A program made the translations under genes and the position numbers. Of a stretch of DNA of 7,817 nt, positions 4,954-7,817 are shown piece after piece (positions within the stretch are counted from its first letter, which is position 1; each line of letters opens with the position of its first letter). The notes beneath the pieces were generated by a model. It saw only the letters and a program-made list of their open reading frames with translations, was not told the DNA's origin and made no database searches. The DNA lies in assembly GCA_964538515.1 (NCBI GenBank), contig CAZIEW010000104.1, forward strand, positions 1 to 7,817. The letters run 5' to 3'. The DNA comes from CALBZH01 sp964538515 (GTDB lineage: Bacteria; Desulfobacterota; Syntrophobacteria; Syntrophobacterales; Syntrophobacteraceae).

Positions 4954-7176
4954 TCAGGTGTTTCTTGCCACGATATCCTTCAACCTAGCCCGCCCATAAG
5001 CTTCGATGACGATCTGTACGGCCTCAAGCCGATTGAATAGCTCTGCAGCCTCGCTAAAACTGTGTAGCTCAACCTGCAGCCTCACACAAGGTTGATCGTG
5101 TTTGTCCTGAAGCGCTGTCAAGCTGAGGACTTGAAACCGGGGGCCCGGTTGAGCCAAAAGCTGAATCACCTCTTCGATCGTTTCATCGAGGGCCAACAGG
5201 GAGAAGACCAGGCTGTGGCTCCACTTTTCGGTCTGGCTCCACTTGATACTCACCAGCCTCTGCGGTTCAAGATCGTGTCGCTGGATCAAGTCTCCGCAGT
5301 CCATGTGATGAAACGTCATCCCGCGCTCACTCAGGGTTGCGACGACGCGGCTTTGTCCGGGATACGGATAACAGCAGCGCGCAAACTTGTGAACCCCCTT
5401 GTCAAGCTCCCCGACTACCACGACATTCGGGTCAAACGCGGATTCTTTCCTATGTTGATTGGGGTCGAGAAGAGAGCGGTCTCTCGATGGCGCTTCGATG
5501 TAGTAGAGGACGAGGTGGGGTGAAAGCAAATCCTGGCCGACCCGGGCGTACAATTCCGACAAGTCCTTCAGATTGAGGAGCTCGAGCATGAGCCCCACCG
5601 ATTCCCCCTCTAAAGTGTCGGGTGCGATTCCGTGGCGGTTCAGCTCCTGCAAGACAATCTGTCGTCCAACATCCTGCGCATAGCGGCGCCGCTTCTGCTG
5701 GAGATGCCGATTAATTGCCGTGCGCGCCTTGGGGGTCTTGCAAGCCGTTTCCAGGTCCGGGTCAACATCGAGCGGCTCAGGGGAATTGATGATTTCAACC
5801 ACATCTCCGTCCGCCAGGACACGAGTCGGCTCGGCCCATTCAAAGTTGACCATCGCGCCGGCGCAGAAATCGCCGAGCTCGGAGTGGATTCGGTAAGCGA
5901 AATCGAGGACAATCGATCCTTTGGGAAGATAGTAAATGTCGCCTTTCGGGGAGTGCACAAAAATCTCTTCGGTTTCGGACAGGCGGATGAGGTCCCTGCG
6001 CTGAGAGCCTGCCCCCCCGTACTCGCCGATGGAGCGGAGCAGTTCGCTCACCTCCTGCCAGTGCTCGTCGCTCAACGGTTTTTGTGCATTCCATTCCCTC
6101 AGGATGCCATACATCGCCCATTCATCCATGTCGGGCGTCCGGATCTTGATCAGGTAATTTTGGCCCGTTTCGTGGATCCGCACGTGGAGGCTTCGGTAGC
6201 CGTTGTTCTTGGGGTTCGCGATGAAGTCTCTGAGGCTGCGAGGAATGGGGGAAAAGGTTGTGTTCACGATGCCGAGGGCTGCATAGCAGTCAAGCAAGTA
6301 GTCCGATTGGATGATGATAGCGAAATCGACGTGGTTCTCCGCATTGGAGAGATCGAGCGTTCGCTTGAGATGGTTATAGTAACTGCCAAGACCTTTGGTG
6401 CGCGATCGAACCATCACCTGAAACGGTCTGTTCGAAAAGATCTCCCGCAGCTTACGCTCCATCTCCAGGAATTCAGGCGTCGAACGGAGCTCCCGAGTAA
6501 ATTGCAGAATGCGCTTGCTCTTTCTGGGGTACAGGTACGAAAGCGCCAGGTGGTATAGCTCCCGCTTAAGCGGAAAGATGTTGAAGCGCGCGGCGATGGG
6601 GGCGTAGACTTCCACGGTCTCCTGGGCGATGCGCTGCCTCTTGGACTGTGCAAGATAATGCAGCGTCCGGAGGTTGTGGAGCCGATCCGCGAGCTTGATG
6701 ATGAGGACCCCCAAGCGCCGACTTGCACTGAGAAAAATCTTGCTGTGAGTCAGGTCTCGAACCGTCGCTCGGTCGAGATGACGACGGGTCAGCTTCGTGC
6801 AGCCGTCGACGAGCTCGGCCACAATAACACCGAAACGCTTCTCGATGTCGTCGAGGGTGATGCTGGGAATGTCTTCAACGACATCGTGAAGAAGTGCCGC
6901 GGAGAGCAGGAGTGGATCCTGGAATCGGAGCTCTCGCGCCAAGATCTCGGCAACGGAGCAGGGATGGCTGATATACGGTGCCCCGGATTTTCGACGCTGG
7001 CCCGCATGGAGATCGTAGGCAAACTGCAGTGAATCGAAGAAAACACGGTTGTCGGTCTTTTCATCGAGATACTTTGCTACTCTTGCCCGATACTGGTCCA
7101 GCTCGAAAGTCTGGTGATCGTTTGACGTCGCGGACAATGAGCGCTGGACTGCTTCGAGTGGAGCTTGACCCTTCAC
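4954..7176 (-). CDS. RelA/SpoT homologue: intact (p)ppGpp hydrolase, degenerate synthetase
   Basis: 740-aa cytosolic long RSH protein with full domain order. HD hydrolase domain about 45-200: RRKSG (61-65), H71, H97-D98, E101-D102 (HDVVED), and KLADRLHN with D164 and N168; all metal- and nucleotide-contact positions look intact. Synthetase-like domain about 250-365: RTK (259-261), S265, Y266 and NGYRSLH (325-331) are recognisable. However, the catalytic Glu of the usual EIQIRT/EVQIRT motif is L342 (LIKIRT), the motif Gln is K344, the usual QS of NGYQS is R328-S, and the Arg of the DLxAxR motif appears as I289. TGS domain about 404-465 (VHSPKGDIYYLPKGSIVLDFAY); zinc-finger/CC region 585-630 (ARCCYPYPG, HHMDCGDL with C601, C602, C627); ACT-like end about 640-740. 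The start is a GTG at 7176 with GAGG 6 nt upstream. Best read as a SpoT-type protein that degrades (p)ppGpp and senses through its C-terminal domains. The loss of synthesis is inferred from residues. Confidence 0.97.
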   Translation of the reverse strand: MKGQAPLEAVQRSLSATSNDHQTFELDQYRARVAKYLDEKTDNRVFFDSLQFAYDLHAGQRRKSGAPYISHPCSVAEILARELRFQDPLLLSAALLHDVVEDIPSITLDDIEKRFGVIVAELVDGCTKLTRRHLDRATVRDLTHSKIFLSASRRLGVLIIKLADRLHNLRTLHYLAQSKRQRIAQETVEVYAPIAARFNIFPLKRELYHLALSYLYPRKSKRILQFTRELRSTPEFLEMERKLREIFSNRPFQVMVRSRTKGLGSYYNHLKRTLDLSNAENHVDFAIIIQSDYLLDCYAALGIVNTTFSPIPRSLRDFIANPKNNGYRSLHVRIHETGQNYLIKIRTPDMDEWAMYGILREWNAQKPLSDEHWQEVSELLRSIGEYGGAGSQRRDLIRLSETEEIFVHSPKGDIYYLPKGSIVLDFAYRIHSELGDFCAGAMVNFEWAEPTRVLADGDVVEIINSPEPLDVDPDLETACKTPKARTAINRHLQQKRRRYAQDVGRQIVLQELNRHGIAPDTLEGESVGLMLELLNLKDLSELYARVGQDLLSPHLVLYYIEAPSRDRSLLDPNQHRKESAFDPNVVVVGELDKGVHKFARCCYPYPGQSRVVATLSERGMTFHHMDCGDLIQRHDLEPQRLVSIKWSQTEKWSHSLVFSLLALDETIEEVIQLLAQPGPRFQVLSLTALQDKHDQPCVRLQVELHSFSEAAELFNRLEAVQIVIEAYGRARLKDIVARNT

Positions 7177-7193
7177 GGTTGCCTCGTCTCAAA

Positions 7194-7220
7194 TACCGGA
7201 CATGCAGGGTTTGTCCGGTA
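7194..7220 (-). repeat. Perfect inverted repeat upstream of the RSH start
   Basis: TACCGGACA (7194-7202) and TGTCCGGTA (7212-7220) are perfect 9-bp arms around a 9-nt loop. On the minus strand the hairpin ends 17 nt before the GTG start, just upstream of the GAGG ribosome-binding site. It could be a repressor operator, a translational-control hairpin, or a copy of a dispersed repeat. The short TATTTGAG after it is not a convincing terminator tail. Confidence 0.6.
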
Positions 7221-7598
7221 GTAATGGCTTAAGCGATACGGTGGCTCGATTTGAGTCCTTTATCTTCTCCAATGATCCGCTGAACAGGCGCCCAAACCCA
7301 ACACGAAAGCTTTGCCGAGGTGTTATCGCCCGAAAGTCACGCCAGGGCTCCTCGGTGCATTGCGATGACCTGAAACCTCCCAAAGCGGAGACCGGGCTCA
7401 AGCGGGACGTTCAGCGTCTCGTGCCAATGCCAAATTGAATCAGCGCTCATGGTTCGAAGGTCGGTCGGAGTCCCGCCACTGGTTCAGCCCGCGTGTGTCA
7501 GCAGAAGCTGCTAACGAGCCTCAAGAGATAGTACTCTATCACGGATAAGCAGGCACAGGCAATCGAAGCTGAAGAGGGTTGCCTGGATTCCGAGCTTC
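7221..7598. other. Gene-poor stretch upstream of the RSH gene and tRNA
   Basis: No convincing gene is seen. Open frames of 70-78 codons exist on both strands over 7189-7438 but overlap each other and lack ribosome-binding sites or family features. The stretch should hold the RSH promoter on the minus strand, but no good -35/-10 pair is visible there. Small dyads occur: AGCAG/CTGCT (7500-7504, 7508-7512), GATAG/CTATC (7527-7531, 7536-7540) and the larger one listed separately at 7556-7585. Confidence 0.5.
7556..7598 (+). repeat. Inverted repeat with interlocking second pairing
   Basis: CAGGCAA (7556-7562) and TTGCCTG (7579-7585) are perfect 7-bp arms. Inside their 16-nt loop, GAAGCT (7565-7570) is complementary to AGCTTC (7593-7598), which abuts the tRNA promoter -35 box. 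In RNA this would be an H-type pseudoknot, and in DNA two overlapping dyads. It lies upstream of the plus-strand promoter, so if transcribed it would belong to a minus-strand leader of the RSH gene or to read-through RNA. Confidence 0.42.
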
Positions 7599-7628
7599 TT
7601 GACAACTCACTCAGGACCCCACTACAAT
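7599..7628 (+). promoter_or_regulatory. Strong sigma70-type promoter for tRNA-Arg
   Basis: TTGACA (7599-7604) and TACAAT (7623-7628) with an 18-nt spacer are near consensus. The bases after the -10 (GCGCC) form a GC-rich discriminator, the kind known from stable-RNA promoters repressed by (p)ppGpp. The expected start near 7635 leaves a leader of about 105 nt before the tRNA. Confidence 0.76.
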
Positions 7629-7655
7629 GCGCCTTGGCTGGGGGAGAGCGTGCGG

Positions 7656-7695
7656 ATTACGGGCCGGTTCGCGTTGCGACCGTACTTCCCGTGAT
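7656..7695 (+). other. Stem-loop in the tRNA precursor leader
   Basis: ATTACGGG (7656-7663) pairs with CCCGTGAT (7688-7695), with one G-U pair. Inside, CGGT/ACCG (7665-7668, 7679-7682) and CGC/GCG (7670-7672, 7676-7678) stack with one bulged T and a 3-nt loop. A small CTGAG/CTCAG hairpin follows (7707-7711, 7717-7721). There is no T-run. These lie between the promoter and the tRNA and may guide precursor processing. Confidence 0.42.
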
Positions 7696-7740
7696 GCTTA
7701 AACACTCTGAGTAATTCTCAGCCACTCACCTCATAACGAC

Positions 7741-7817
7741 GCGCCCGTAGCTCAGCTGGATAGAGTATCGGACTTCGAATCCGCAGGTCCCCCGTTCGAG
7801 TCGGGGCGGGCGCGCCA
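7741..7817 (+). tRNA. tRNA-Arg(TCG)
   Basis: 77-nt cloverleaf that reads CGA arginine codons. Acceptor GCGCCCG (7741-7747) pairs perfectly with CGGGCGC (7807-7813); discriminator G7814; CCA encoded at 7815-7817. D-stem GCTC (7750-7753) with GAGT (7763-7766), one G-U pair. Anticodon loop CTTCGAA (7773-7779) with anticodon TCG at 7775-7777. T-arm CCCCG/CGGGG around TTCGAGT (7790-7806). The anticodon stem has four good pairs, and its outermost position (T7768 with C7784) is mismatched. The gene ends at the last base of the window. The acceptor, T-arm and loops leave little doubt about the identity. Confidence 0.98.

Noticed and set aside
7189..7438. Overlapping 70- and 78-codon frames on opposite strands
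   Set aside because: Neither has a ribosome-binding site or a recognisable family. The minus-strand one ends in frame 12 nt before the RSH start, which I treat as coincidence rather than a leader peptide.
7741..7817. tRNA gene as an integration site for a mobile element
   Set aside because: The window ends at the last base of the tRNA, so no att repeat or integrase on its 3' side can be seen.

Overview
The window looks like ordinary chromosome of a moderately GC-rich Gram-negative bacterium. A Do/DegQ protease with a Sec signal peptide implies a periplasm. The gene mix (DsrE2-type sulfur protein, DegQ, long RelA/SpoT homologue, CCA-encoding tRNA) would fit an anaerobic Desulfobacterota (former Deltaproteobacteria) lineage. 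That placement is a judgement from gene content, not a computed result. No insertion sequence, CRISPR array or phage gene cluster is visible.

Layout. (1) 22-1124, plus strand: a small double zinc-ribbon protein, then an unrecognised 243-aa protein. A textbook intrinsic terminator follows at 1163-1198. (2) 1210-2199, plus strand: a promoter with an embedded perfect dyad, an ArsR-type repressor and a DsrE2-like sulfur-carrier protein, probably one self-regulated transcript. (3) 4320-2306, minus strand: the periplasmic protease DegQ, an HNH nuclease 7 nt downstream, and a 61-aa cysteine-rich protein that overlaps the nuclease gene end. (4) 4321-4463: a divergent control region with small nested dyads and a good plus-strand promoter for an orphan 139-aa protein (4464-4883). 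(5) 7176-4954, minus strand: a full-length RelA/SpoT homologue. Its (p)ppGpp hydrolase residues are all present, but several catalytic residues of the synthetase domain are replaced. A perfect 9-bp inverted repeat lies just upstream of its ribosome-binding site. (6) 7599-7817, plus strand: a strong sigma70-type promoter with a GC-rich discriminator, a structured leader of about 105 nt, and tRNA-Arg(TCG) ending exactly at the window edge.

How the genes may work together. The ArsR/DsrE2 pair reads as a small sulfur- or redox-responsive unit. DegQ handles misfolded envelope proteins. The RelA/SpoT homologue would remove the alarmone (p)ppGpp, and the next transcription unit is a stable-RNA gene whose promoter has the discriminator type that (p)ppGpp commonly represses. 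The most notable points are the apparently hydrolase-only RelA/SpoT protein, the HNH nuclease and tiny cysteine protein tucked behind degQ, and the structured leader before the tRNA.
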